A stretch of 64,000 nucleotides of DNA from Paratinospora sagittata (taxonomy: Eukaryota > Streptophyta > Magnoliopsida > Ranunculales > Menispermaceae), in the NCBI GenBank assembly GCA_035771175.1, contig CM069601.1:6523001-6587000 (forward strand), written 5' to 3'. Every line of letters begins with the position of its first letter. Position 1 is the first letter of the stretch. Under the pieces are notes generated by a model that was not told where the DNA came from, made no database searches, and saw nothing but the letters and a program-made list of their open reading frames with translations. The translations under genes were made by a program, and so were the position numbers. This document shows positions 1-12,254 of this stretch, in pieces.

Positions 1-1391
1 TAGAGATAGCAATGACGTAATGAACTTGAAATTTTCAAGTAGAGTTTTGGTGCACAAAGCTATTTCAAACAACGGACACATTCTTTCCCGAAAAGGATTG
101 ATTCAGTCTGCTCAATTACAGGACAACACCTGAATTTTCTAATCATTCATGAAAATAGAATGCTATGATAAAGTATTGGAACATTCTGAAAAGATTAAAA
201 AAGTTCTAAAAAAGGTTTTGAGCAGTTCTAAAAAGTGTATTAGAAAGAGTGCAAATAGCAGCTTTATGACAGTGTTGGATTAGCTTCCTGATTTGTCAAT
301 CAACTTCCTGACGCGTAAAGCCAATTTTGTCATTTTGTTCCTTGAGGACGTTTATAGATTGTAAGCGTCCTGCTAAACTGTGAAGTGAGGGCACTATTAG
401 AAAGTACGCGTTCTGACTTACTTAACGATTAAAAAACACATAAAGCTTTAAGGGCGTTATTTAAAGATAAGCGTCCTGACTTGTTTTTGAAACACTTAAA
501 ATTACAAGGGCGCTACTAATGTCGTAAGCGTCCTAATATTCAAAGCATAAAAACATAAGGGCTCTACTAAATACGTAAGCGTTTTAATATTCAAAACATG
601 AAAACATAAGGGCACTAGTGGACAGTCAACGTCCTGATGTTTAAAACGATCAGCGAGCTGATGTTCAATCAGCGAGCTGATGTTCAATCAGCGAGCTGAT
701 GTTCAATCAGCGTCTTGATAAGTTCCTTGGTTGATTTAATGAGGACGCTAGTAACAAAGTAAGCATCCTGATAGATATGAATTTTTCAACCTTGAACATT
801 ATCAATGTCCTAATATATCAACAGCATCCTAACTAACCAAGTCCAGGAGGGCGCTGCTGAGACATTAGCATCCTGATAAAACACATCAGCGTCCTGATGG
901 ACACTATAAAATAGTTTTGATATTTTTTAACCTATAAAGCTCGCTAAAACAAGATTAAAATCTCGGTATGTTTGAATCAAATCTATTATAGAAATTTCAT
1001 TATAAGTGATCGAAAAATACTTTGAAATCAAATCGACTAATCCATGCAGTCATGCATATTGCTGAATCATATGATAAAAGAGGTTCTACAACCTAAACAC
1101 AATCTAATAGCACACAGATATATCTTCGAACGATTATGGCCTTCAAATTGATCTTGATAACTCTTTCACCATGCATCATCGATTCTTCGGGTGAGCTTTC
1201 ATGTGAGATTAGCTGTATAATGCATATAGTTATTATTATAATTAGAATGTGGTTTGCAATCATCAAAATATCTTTCTTATTTCTCGTAAGGGACATGAGG
1301 ATAAGTGGTTCAACAAAAGTGTCATATTACATCACAAAAATTACATCATTATGAAAACTACACCACATAAAGATTACAAAAACTATATCTT
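1..1391. repeat. Intergenic DNA with degenerate minisatellite motifs
   Basis: No gene is supported here. From about 290 to 900 a loose motif containing GCGTCCTGA recurs every 40-70 bp, often preceded by AAGGGCGCTACTA. Two ordered arrays lie inside: 506-640 has a 51-bp unit in about 2.5 copies (AAGGG at 506, 557 and 608), and 651-707 has a 19-bp unit in three nearly exact copies beginning CAGCGAGCTGATG. The short open frames across this stretch follow the repeats and look non-coding. From 910 to 1391 I see only AT-rich sequence. Confidence 0.6.
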
Positions 1392-2111
1392 TTAGGTGTC
1401 CTCGCCACGACGAGTTGGAAAACTACTTCGATTGTGACCCTCACGCCCACAATGCTCACATCGAATCCTTGAGGACGGTTCTCTTATATCCATCACATTT
1501 GTTATGCATGACGTCCTTGGTCGACAGGATTTACAAACAAAATCAGTATTAGGGATCACTTTAAACTTGATCAGACACGGTGGCCAATATGATTCGTGTG
1601 GAATTGGATGAAACTGTGGCTCATAACACTTAAGGTACTTACCGAGGCGATACCAATCTTCAATGTACGCATCACAATAGAGGGCAGCATAGCGACACAC
1701 TACCTGTACATGGGAACGTGGGATTCCATAGCATTGTCATTTTCCACAACTACAAAAATGGTCATGTAAATTGACAACCTGTTTGTTTCCTCCTTTGTTC
1801 AAACATGCACTTTGTACCCCAATAACAACCTCGAAGGTTTCAGTCTATCGATCAATCAATATAACTGTGTGGTCCCCTGCCTTAGTTGCCCATTTGGTCA
1901 CCTTCTCAACAACGTAAGTGATATAACTTTGCCCTTGACGAATTGCATTTTCTATTTCTTCCTATCTAACATTAAACCGTGCAATTGTTTTATAGAACGT
2001 CAACTGCACTAGTGTTGTGATTGGGTACATTCGGGCCCCTTTTAAAATGCCATTAAAGTTTTTTACACGGAATAAAAACAAGAAAAACGCATAGAAAACA
2101 TAAAAAGATCA

Positions 2112-2142
<31 letters not shown>

Positions 2143-3895
2143 ATCACGCATATTGAAAGAATCACAAAAAAAGACACACTAACCAGCTACATTGGAAGTC
2201 AACCAACCATACCGCACTCCACCATCGTATGCCATTGTCCGCAGCTTCTTGTCAATGGCATTGAGCCGCCTTGTGCAACCTTCTTGTTTATGTTCAAGTT
2301 TTTTTCATTACTGCCTCAAATTTTCTTGGTTAGTGTTGTGACCCCACTTTTTTAGCAAAATCTCTCAACTCATGGTTGTGGACTTTATCATTGAAATTAT
2401 TACCTACATGACGCAAACAATACCTATGATATGCATTGGGCTCTGTCCAACCATTCTTGGGGTCTCTAACGGCTTCCAAAATACCTGCATGGCGATCACT
2501 GATTAGGCAAATTTCAGCTCTATTCGTCCCTTGACATCGAAGGACTCCAAGGAACCACGCCCAATTATCTGTATTTTCTTCCTCAACAATGACAAATGTG
2601 AGAGGAAATATATAACTGGTTGCTTCAATACCCGTGGCAATGAGCATCTTACCGCGGTATTTTTTATATAAGTGTGTACCATCAATTTGTATTATGGGCC
2701 TACAATGCTTGAAGCCCTCGATTGAAGCACCGAAGGCCCAAAAACAACGATGAAAAACCACTTCATCAGGATATTTTGGATCTTCCGGGTAGTGCTTAAC
2801 TCATGTAATGGTGTCGAGATTTGTTGTATTCAATGCATCTATCCACTTGGGAAGCACGTTGTATGATCCCTCCCAATCACCAAAAATCTTCTCCATCACC
2901 TTCCTTTTTGTACGCCACGCTTTCCTATAATGCACATCGGATTTGTATCTGTCTTTAATCATTTCGTGAAGCGTCCCCACTAAAGTTGAAAGATCTCACC
3001 TTATAATTTTAAAAACCTCACGAAATATCAATGATAAATCCAATTGTATATGGTCCTGTGACATTCAAGGAAAGACACATGAGTGGGTTCCCTCGCACTT
3101 TGTGATCTCAAACATCCCTGTCCTCTTACGCTTTGCCGCCCTCAGCCTCCACTGACAACCGTCCTTCCACTTCTTGTACTTAACTGACCATACATTGGGT
3201 TCTAAATCGACGACAACATATTCACGTTGTTGTGCTATGCAACATCGATTCACAGTATGTTGAAAGTCTTCTTTGCTAGGAAATGTAAGTCCTTTGCAAA
3301 AATCATGTGACTCACCCATAGATATGTTTTCATGATCATCTGACATTGGTGTCATTGCTTGATTATTAAGTTCCATGAAACTTGGTGATGAAGGATAGCC
3401 TATCGTGGTAGGTTGAGGTGTACCCCCTACACCATGAAACTAAGTTTCATGTGCCTCATTATCCTCCATGTTCAACCCATTGTCTTCCTCTTGTTGTAAT
3501 GGAGTTGCAAACAAAGAACCATCATTTCGTATTACCGTCAAGAGTGCATTACTCAAATCAATGGGATTCGATGTCTCTTGTCCTCCATCACTATCGCTGT
3601 CTTCATCACTATCTTCACTGATTTGTTCACCGTCATCGTCAAAATTGAAATCATCATTAGATAAACGTGCCACAGATGGAAAAGTATCATCAACTTCAGG
3701 TCCCATGCCCACATTTGCAGCTTCAATGGGTGACATTGTACTGGGACCAATGTTCTTCAATGATCTTCGTACACTAGGGCCACCTACATCTGCATAGCTT
3801 GGGGAGCTCCTCATATGAGCTTGAGTTGGAATTCCACCGACAACATCAACATATAACTCCATATTATTAGGAGGTGGAATCTCTTGCACCACCAT
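1392..3895 (-). pseudogene. Decayed Mutator-like (mudrA/MURA) transposase
   Basis: Read on the minus strand, the pieces follow MURA domain order. 3895-3440 encodes an acidic leader. 3376-3065 has the MuDR N-terminal DNA-binding domain (a KWKDGCQWRLRAAKR segment and a C/H pattern). 2761-2330 has the MULE transposase domain, with IIQIDGTHLYKKYRGK followed by the DRHAGI stretch and a C/H-containing end. Near 1700-1800 lies a SWIM zinc finger, and at 1395-1460 a zinc knuckle (CEHCGREGHNRSSF) whose last Cys is replaced by Phe. The frame is broken at about 3440-3376 and 3060-2790, and a TGA at 1737-1739 interrupts the SWIM motif. Terminal inverted repeats were not found with confidence. It is a dead autonomous-type element; family assignment is firm, boundaries are not. 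Confidence 0.85.
2116..2142. repeat. (AC)n/(AT)n microsatellite
   Basis: An uninterrupted ACAC run passes into a TATA run, inside the region linking the transposase core to the SWIM part of the mudrA relic. It is a simple repeat with no other signal. Confidence 0.8.
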
Positions 3896-3899
3896 GGCA

Positions 3900-4780
3900 A
3901 ATATGTCCCTTTAACTCTTGCTCATTTCTAATAGGAACATTCGTACAGTTTAAATTTCCAACTCCAAAAAACAATGGACATCTATAGGTTATATTTATTC
4001 TTGAGCCACTGGAAATTCGCAGTACATTTCAGATAACCCCTTCAAATTCTTCAAAATTAATGCCAAATTGAACTCTTACAATGCCAATCGGTTGACTATC
4101 ATATGATACACTTTGAGGGTCGTGTAATATTTGGCCATTTGTATAGCATATTACTAAAACGAATTTTTTTGTCATCTAGATTAACGTATACAATCAAAAC
4201 AAGCTCATCAACATGAATATTAATATTATAGCACATAGTTCAAATGCACCTAAAGAAAATTCTAAAGCAAACACATAAAAATGGAAAATAAAGTCGTAGA
4301 GGAAACCAATGCACCTAAAGATAAAATAAATAACTTTAACAAAAAATTTTAATTTTCCAAATTAAAAAACCTTAAAAGAGAAGGAAAGAAAAATCTCCCT
4401 AAAATTATTAAGACAAAAGATTAATCATTTAATTTGGACGTTTCTAAGAACTTTAAATAAAAATACAAAAAATAAAACTGACCGAATAAACGATAACCAT
4501 TTAATTTTTGCAAAGATTATTTTTAAAAATAATACGATAATCATTTAATTTGGACGTTTCTAAGAACTTTAAACAAGCAAATAACTCCAATAAAATAATT
4601 TTTACAACCAAGCAGCTTGACTTTAAATAATAGTACATTTAAGATTATTTAGTATATATGCTCGATTATATTCTCTAAATGCACAAGCTATAATATTTTT
4701 CTTTCTACAGAAGGAAGAAAGCAACGACTACTCGGTTTACAGGTGTTAAGTATGATTCATTAGCTAGTTGAGACATTTGA
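3900..4780. other. AT-rich stretch upstream of the transposase relic
   Basis: No coding frame or structured repeat is convincing. A short segment with TTTAATTTGGACGTTTCTAAG occurs twice (near 4430 and 4545), suggesting a local duplication. The region may be the 5' untranslated or subterminal part of the Mutator-like element. Confidence 0.4.
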
Positions 4781-4854
4781 ACATAAATTAATCTTTCTAG
4801 AACATGGACAAATGTATTTTTACAATTTTCCCAGTTTTTATAATTTTTGCATAG

Positions 4855-5210
4855 GTATTCATCTTTTTGGAACGAAGAACAACGAATCTAACAAATCATA
4901 AAAGTAGATAAAAAATAATAAATAAAAATACTAAAAATAACACTAACGGAATAAACGATCGTCTCACTAAATCTAACAAATATATTAATCTTTCTAGAAC
5001 GAAGAATACTGAATCTAACAAACTATGAAAGTAGATCTAAAATAATAAATAAAAATATAAAAAATAAAACTAACCGAATAAACGATCGGTACACCTAATC
5101 TAACAATTGTATTAATCTTTCTAGAACAAAGAACATCAAATCTAACAAACAATAGAAGTAAGTCTAAAATAAATAATAGAACTAACCAAATAAGCAATCG
5201 CTGTCGAGGG
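4855..5210. repeat. About 127-bp tandem repeat, three copies
   Basis: Three diverged copies follow one another, each with a core like AATCTTTCTAGAACGAAGAA, then CTAACAAA and a segment ending in AACTAACCGAATAAACGATCG. The core recurs at about 4858, 4984 and 5111. Small minus-strand frames here are products of the repeat and not genes. The array could be a subterminal repeat of the adjacent Mutator-like element. Confidence 0.65.
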
Positions 5211-5534
5211 GTTGAACAACCGAAAAAAGTGAAAGAGAGCAACCCGCCGAAAAACGGGAAGAGATTCATTGGAGTCTGCCAGAGAATGGGCAAAAGACGT
5301 CAGAGAGAAAATGAAAACCACCGGCGAGGGAGAGAAAATCACCAGAGAAGGAGAAAAGAGAGGCGTTAAAGACTAAAAGCGAATGAGAGATGAAAAAAAA
5401 AAATGAGAGATGAGAAAGCAAGATCTCGCCAGAGAACTAGTAACTTCGGAGATGCCAAAGAGAGGTGTTGCCGAAGGGGTTTTCACGAGATACCGGAGAT
5501 AACTGGAAACTTATGGTTTGTTTTTTTTACTACG

Positions 5535-5730
5535 TTAGGTTTTTCTTTAATTTTCAACGAAGGCGTCTTTAAAAAAGTCATTTTTACAAAAGACGCCTTC
5601 TTTAAAAATTTTGAAAATATATTTTTTCAGTGAAGGTGTCAAAGACCCCTTCATAAGAAAAAAAAAATTAAAAGAGAAGGTGAAGGCGCAGTACAAGTTT
5701 TTTTGCATTCAAAAAGACGTCTTTGACATG
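5535..5730. repeat. Inverted GAAGGCGTCTTT / AAAGACGCCTTC repeats
   Basis: Several copies of GAAGGCGTCTTT and its complement alternate here and can fold into short hairpins. The same motif family forms the inner part of both termini of the Pack-MULE-like element at 51125-52316, suggesting these are the remains of a related Mutator-type terminus. Confidence 0.5.
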
Positions 5731-5879
5731 ACAAATAAAAAAATTATAAAAAAACACCAAGCTAGTCCATGTGGTTACTGTTGAAAGTTGGGTATTGGTG
5801 TCATTATTTTTTAAAATTTAATATTAATGACATAATTTTAATTAATTAAGTTAATAATGTTAAAAACCCCATAGCAAAA

Positions 5880-6600
5880 GAGGGGTCCCTTCTGGGGTAT
5901 TCATCAACCCGAACAACCCGACCAAACCGAACCTTTTGGGTTAAGTAAGTTGTTTGGGTTGGATTGGGTTCTAAAGTACCAAACTTGATTAATTTGAGTT
6001 AGGTCACGGGTTTTGTCCATGAAAACTCGAGTAACCCGACCTATTCTATATATATGTATAAAGTTTTTAAATTTTATATATAAAGTTTTAAGAAATATAT
6101 CATGTTTATTTAATGAACTAGTTCCATCATGTATTATTTTTTTTAATTTTTTAATAAAAAATAAATTTACAATAAACTCATATATGTATTTAATATCTTA
6201 TTGACAATTATTTGTTACTTTTTCTAACTTTTTAATTAAAAAAATAAATTTATAATAAACTCACTTTACATTTACTATTTTGTTGATAATTATTTTTTAT
6301 TCTTTATAATTTTTTAATTAAAAAGAATAAATTTATAATAAACTCATATTTGTATTTATTTTTTATTTTTTTTAAGGCATTTAAAATAATTCTTTTTAAC
6401 TTTTAAATGAAAAAAAAATATCAGACTCAAGTGCAACCCGATTAACCGATTCAACCCAAATCAATTGAAAACTATTTGAATTAGATTAAATTAAAAAATT
6501 AATTAAATTTAATTAAATTTTAAATTTATTAACTTGGACTATTTAAATTAAGTTAGATTTTAATCCTAAATCGATTCACCGTACCCACGTACACCACCCT
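5880..6600. repeat. AT-rich transposon-like relic with ~83-bp tandem units
   Basis: The flanks carry repeated CAACCCGA/AACCGA motifs on both sides, typical of small non-autonomous elements. Between them an AT-rich unit containing AATTTATAATAAACTCA recurs at about 6160, 6243 and 6328, a period near 83 bp. No target duplication was found, so the element type stays open. Confidence 0.45.
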
Positions 6601-7747
6601 TTCCTCTTTTTCTAATCCAGCGCTTTAAGTGACCCCGCCCTCATCTCGATAACTTTGTCTACTTTGATCTCAATGTTGGGCAAATTTCCTTGCTCTCGTC
6701 ACTGATAGTGACGATGAGTGAGTTGAACATTAATTGTACTCTTTTATAAGGGTAAAAGATTAAAAAAATAAATTATTATTATAAAAACATTATGATGGGT
6801 TTGCATTAATTCAAACCCCTCCACCCGTCGGTCAGGTAAATGATACGTTTTTTTGGCATGAGGTCGGTAAGGTCACTTCATTGTGTCGGGTTGAAAAAAA
6901 CAAAAAAAAAAAAAAGACTCGTTTTCAGTTTTCACCCTTTTAACGGCAAATTGAACTGAACGATCGATTCCTTTGGAAACTGAACCGATTGCATTGGTAA
7001 AAAAATATCTCAAAACATAAATTAAGCATAGGGGACATTAGGTATATAATACCCTTTGACGGAAAAATGTACAATATAAAAACAATCAGCGGCATATAAT
7101 TACATATTCATATTTATTTAATTATTTATTATATTCAATAAATGTGAATATATAATTATATTATAATTATATTTTTTTATAATTAGATTAATATTTTCTT
7201 TTTTTTAACAATTATGTGTAATTAATATTTTATTTTTTTATTTATTAATTTTTTAACATCCAGAAAATATCCCTTTTTCTTTTGAATAAAACTAATTTTT
7301 TTGAACTTGAGTATTACAAACTTGTTTAAGTTGACTCTTCTACCAAAAAAGAATAAATAGAAACACACCGGGTTCGAACAATTATGTGTTCGAACAATTA
7401 TGTGTGATTAGCCTTACCAGTAAATAAACCCCAAACATTTTGCGTTGACCAAATCCTGATCAACCTTACAGTGGCCTTTGAAATTTGGTCATTTGAAAAC
7501 TGAGACTCAAGAGTTGTTGGTTCACTTACGTGCGTGCACCCAGTGTTACTATCCCACGAGAAACGAGCTTCTCGTGGGAACCAAAGCCTCACGACCCACG
7601 CTCTTAGTCTTCCCCCCTTTAAAACCCCGAATTTATAGCACTTGTTCTTCCTCATCAAAGCAAAATTATTAACAAAGAGAGATCGAGATCGCAGTTTTAA
7701 TTAATCTATTAGGAGGCATCGCCATATATAGAGAGATAGAGAGAGAT
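6601..7747. other. Intergenic and 5' flank of the DJ-1 gene
   Basis: AT-rich DNA without a supported gene. Close to the gene the sequence becomes less AT-rich; a weak TATA-like TTTAAAA lies near 7617, and a GA-rich leader (GAGAGATAGAGAGAGAT) runs directly into the ATG at 7748. The transcription start cannot be fixed from sequence alone. Confidence 0.4.
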
Positions 7748-10700
7748 ATGGGTTCGCTTAAGGTTGGAAAGTCAGTGGTGATGGTTTGCGGAGACTACAT
7801 GGAGGAGTACGAGGCTATAGTCCCGTTTCAGGTGCTTCAGGGCTTGGGCATACGAGTCCATTGCGTCTCTCCTGGCAAGAAATCTGGTGATAAGTGTCTC
7901 ACTGCTGTTCATGATTATATGGGATATGAGGTACGATGTATATACTACTATATATTCTATATACCTTCATTAATTTTAATTTTTTTTTAATTTTTTTTCT
8001 TTTTTTGCTTTTTCTTAAGAAAATATCATTCTAATGATAGTCTTTTCCAAGTTTCAATATATATAATAAATGATCCAATAAAAGTACACGAGACTATCAT
8101 TTGCACAGCAAGCATGTTTCTTATAAGAAATTTAATATTATTTAAAATAAAAAATATTTATAAATACATATATAACTATACCTTTACATTCATTCGACGT
8201 GTGAGTTTTACACATCTAAAGTATGTAATAATAGATCTAATAAAATTTGTAGGTGTAGTTAATAAAACATACACATTTACATGTATATATAAATGTGTCC
8301 ATATATGATGTTGTTGCAGCTTTTTTTTTTTTTTTTTTTGTCAAGTACAATTAACTTATAGGTGTAACAATCCAAAGTCTACCCAGACATGAAAACTACC
8401 AAATAAGATCAAAATAAACTCAAACAATAAAGGTTGAAACCTGCAATCAGAGCCTAAAGTCTATAACTATATTATTTTTTAATCTTCCCTCAACGAGATT
8501 CAAACCTCCCAAGGAGCAACCTCGAAGGAGCTTGATATATACGCATACAATGATATTTTTTCGTCCAATCATTTAGTGTTTTACATGGTCTTTCAAATTG
8601 TTTCTTTTTTATATTTATTTATTTATTTCATGGACAAGTTACTGATGACTGATGAGGTTCAATTAAATACCTATTTAAATATTTAAATAAATATATTTTT
8701 TTGTCAAATAAATAAATGCTTAGTCTAAGGCATGTGCACGTTTTTTAATTGGGGAGCAAAGAACAAAAAGATAATGGTACATTACATAAAAATTATAAAA
8801 TTAGTTTATCATTTAGAATACCCATAGTGCCCTTGTACTATTTAAAGTCAAATTAAATTATAAATTATAAATAAGTATTGCAATTAGCATTATATATATA
8901 GATATTGCCACTAAAAAGTAAACAATACTTCACAACTATTGAAGGTTTGAACATATAAATTAACTTTACATGTATAATACGATCATAAACCTTCATTAAT
9001 TAGTAGCATATTTCTCAATCCTTACATGCAAATTTCAACTTTTAATTATATCAAACAGCTATACACAGAACTGCCGGGCCATTCCTTCACCTTGAACTCA
9101 AACTTCGACGACGTGAACCCGGACTCATACGACGCTCTCATCATTCCGGGAGGCCGATTCACGGAGCTTCTAAGTATTGATGAGAGGGTTCTGAACATTG
9201 TAAACAAGTTCAATGAAGCCAACAAACCAATTGCAACAACATGCCACAGCCAGCTGATACTAGTCTCTGCCGGAGCCATGAAAGGCAAGGCATGCACCGG
9301 ATTTCCGAGCTTGAAGCCGGTAATTAACCTCGCCGGAGGCTTTTGGAAGGACCCAGAACCCGTCACTTCCTGTGTTCTTGATCAGAATGTTATAAGCGCA
9401 ATCGGATGGCCAGCACATGCCGAGTATATCGATATTCTCCTCCGTCTAATGGGAGTGACAGTTGCCGGGAATCACAACAAAGGAGTACTCTTCTTATGTG
9501 GGGTGAGATAATAATAGACCCTTTTTTTCAAGAACATAAGAAAATTGTCAAAATCTCCTTATTTTCTCACTGAAATATTTCTACCTATAAAGGTAAGAAA
9601 ATTTTTAAGTATTATTGGTAATCATGTTTATATTCAAAGAAACTTCTTATTTTCTATTTTCTTTACATCATATAAATATAAAAACGATTATTTTATCATA
9701 TACACATAATCAAACAATAATGAGGAAGTTCTTCTAAAAAATTTGGTTGAAAAATTATTTCAAAAGAAAATTACGTTTACTCAGAGAAAACTTTTCACAG
9801 CTATCAAACACTCCTAAAATTCATGTTTTCTCTATATAATCAGGACTATGTTGAAGACTATGAGATACATGTTCCATTCCAAGCTTTGAGAGGATTAGGC
9901 TGCAGAGTGGAAGCGGTTAGTCCGACTAAGGGAAAAGGCGATAAGTGTGCTACCGTGATTCATGAAGATGAGGGTGCTCAGGTGTGCAGTGAGAAGCAGG
10001 GTCATAACTTCATTGTCACTGCAAATTGGGAAGATGTTAACGTGGACGACTATGACTGCCTTGTAATTCCAGGAGGAAGATCACCTGAGTTTCTAGTGAT
10101 GGATGATAAGGTTGTAAAACTTGTGAAGGAATTTGGGGAGAAGAACAAGATCATTTCTGGTATTGGACAAGGGAAGCTTCTCCTTGCTGCTGCTGGTCTT
10201 CTGCAGGTAATTTTTCATCCTGCTTCTTCTTCTTCTTTCCCTCCATATTTTGTTCTCTGTTTTACATGGGAATCAACAGTAAAACAAACTCCGGAATATT
10301 TATAAGTCTAATGGGTAATGGGTTTCCTTTACAAAACTTAGTACGGAGTTTTTATTGAGTAATGTTTGACTAACACACTTCCAAACACACTTTGTTGACG
10401 TTACCTTGAGAGTTATTGAATCACCTCGAGTCACGTGTTTATGCGTGATTCGAGATGATCTAACAACTCTCACGGGCAATATCAATAAATTGTGTTTCAA
10501 AAGCGTGTTTCTAAAGCATTTTCCATTTTTATTAGTCTAATGGGTTTTATTTACAAAACTAAAGGCTTCTCTACTAAACAGTGCAGTTGATTCAATCAAA
10601 CCAGTTGCTTCAACTTTTTAGAGTTGTAACTCAATTTATTTTGTTTATATTTCTTTGGTTTGATTTTTTAGGGGAAGAAATGTGCAAGTGGTTACACAAT

Positions 10701-10851
10701 GCAGGCTATAGTTAAGGTGGCTAGTGGGGAATTGGTGAAATCTGAAGATTCAGTTGTGGATGGTAAGCTGGTGACAGCAACAGGGTGGCCTGCAGTGCCA
10801 ACTTTTATTTCAAATCTTCTTGATGTATTGGGCATATCTGTACACTATTAA
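7748..10851 (+). CDS. DJ-1/PfpI family protein (plant DJ-1 homolog D-F type)
   Basis: Exons 7748-7930, 9059-9502, 9844-10206 and 10672-10851 join in phase 0 with GT-AG borders to give 389 aa, the usual size of plant tandem DJ-1 proteins. Two DJ-1/PfpI domains follow each other (about residues 8-195 and 205-385); each starts with a DYMEEYE/DYVEDYE motif and has an IPGGR turn. Domain 1 keeps the nucleophile elbow (TCHSQ, Cys123) and the acidic partner (Glu19). In domain 2 the matching stretch reads GIGQG, so Gly317 and Gln318 replace Cys-His. Family members act as cytosolic glyoxalase/deglycase-like enzymes on methylglyoxal, or as stress proteins. I infer that at most domain 1 is catalytic. Intron 1 (1.1 kb) holds a poly-T and a possible SINE. 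The family call is firm; the paralogue letter is not. Confidence 0.93.
8318..8560 (-). mobile_element. Possible tRNA-derived SINE in intron 1
   Basis: A T run of about 19 at 8321-8339 would be the poly(A) tail of a minus-strand insertion. Upstream of it on that strand, near 8490-8510, GGTTTGAATCTCG resembles a Pol III B box. I could not find a clear A box or target duplication, so this is tentative. Confidence 0.3.
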
Positions 10852-10929
10852 TTGTACTGTCATGTATCATTAATCAGATCAGTAATGCATATATTTCCTG
10901 CCTATGAACTAGGGGTTTTAATTTTACAC

Positions 10930-11880
10930 CTTTGATGATCACAAACTGGCACTTGATATATGAAAAAAAGCCTCAAACCTTAATCCCCTCTAAGCCTTTT
11001 TCCAATTATATGGGTTACGTACATGAATCTACTTTTTTCCACTCTTGCTTTATCTTAGCTAAGTCGACATTTAATTACAAAAAGTTATCTTTTTTTTTTA
11101 ATTATCTTTGTTCATATTATTTTAAGTCTTTCTGTACCTTTATCATTATTGCAGATTGTAAAAAAGTCACTCTTCCTAACTCATCCAAAGGTCTTAATTT
11201 ATGTGTCCAAACCATCAGCCATAATCCCTCGGTAAACACTAATTTAATTGGAGATTTCAAGCATAATTTCTACACATAAGCATCTATTAACTCAACTCGA
11301 CTAAATCTTTTCTCAATAACATATAGCCCACTACATAAATTTACTTCCTCTACTCAATCTATCCAAACTCAATCTATCCAAAGGCTAAGTCTACGTTTAA
11401 ATTATAAATAGTTATATCATTCTTTATTATTCCTATCCATGTTATTTTAAGTCTTCTTCTACCTATATTATCGTCGTGGATCATTAATTGAAGTATCTAA
11501 AGGTCTTCAATGTATGTATCAATCCACCTTAATCAACTCTCTCATTTTACATTCAATTTGGGCTACTACAATTTTTCAAATATATTAATTTCTACTTTTG
11601 TTTTTTTAATGTTTTATTATATATCGATAATACTATGCACATTTCCTTAACACGTCATTTGTTTACCCATTCTTTCTTCATTACCCAACATTTTGTTTCA
11701 TATAATATAGTTGACTTAATAACGATTTATAAAGTTTTTCTTTCAACTTTAATAGAAACGTCAATTATATAATACTTCAGAAACACTCCTCCATTTAACC
11801 TATCTTACTTTAACTCTATGATATACATCCTTGCATACTTCACCTTTTTAATGAATACCAAATACCAAATACCTGCTTGT
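10930..11880 (-). pseudogene. Decayed RTE-type LINE, 3' reverse transcriptase end
   Basis: On the minus strand, fragments resemble the end of an RTE-clade LINE ORF2: around 11850-11680 a VKWRS-like stretch and then an ILYETKCWVMKK-like stretch, both diagnostic of this end of the protein. Near 11060-10960 there are remains of the WRKRIHVADP ending followed by GLEGIK. The middle part appears twice (about 11070-11230 and 11395-11540), so two truncated copies or a duplication are present. Stops and frameshifts are numerous. The open plus-strand frame at 10932-11279 is only a shadow of this relic. Confidence 0.5.
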
Positions 11881-12254
11881 CAAAAAAAAAAAAAAAGAAT
11901 ACTAAATACCTAAAATTTTCATTCCTTAGTATCTCTTGGCTTTCACATCATCTCTATCACATGAAGTAAAAAGGAAGAAAAAAAAAAAAAGAACATATTT
12001 TGTTCTCCCATTTAGATCAAGAACCAGTTTCTGTTAAATTTCTGTAGAATATTACATGTAGAGTTTTCACAGTATCCCATACTGATAATTCTTAGGAAAA
12101 TTAGATCCACAAGACGCAGATTATTCCCTTCTTGAACAAGTTCAACAGCTTTACAAAGATAAACTACTGCTATGACGACTTCATAAATATAACTTTAGAT
12201 ACAAATCAAAAAAAGCTGTTTTGACCAGAAAAGAACCTGAACTATATAAGTATA

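Noticed and set aside
1136..1354. Open frame on the plus strand, Ile-rich
   Set aside because: Short, in AT-rich DNA, with an overlapping frame on the other strand and no family resemblance.
3468..3797. 109-codon plus-strand frame
   Set aside because: It is the antisense shadow of the acidic leader of the mudrA relic on the minus strand.
7398..7672. Frames on both strands just upstream of the DJ-1 start
   Set aside because: They lie in the promoter and leader and show no domain; the real start is at 7748.
9046..9366. 106-codon minus-strand frame
   Set aside because: Antisense to DJ-1 exon 2, whose plus-strand reading has clear family motifs.
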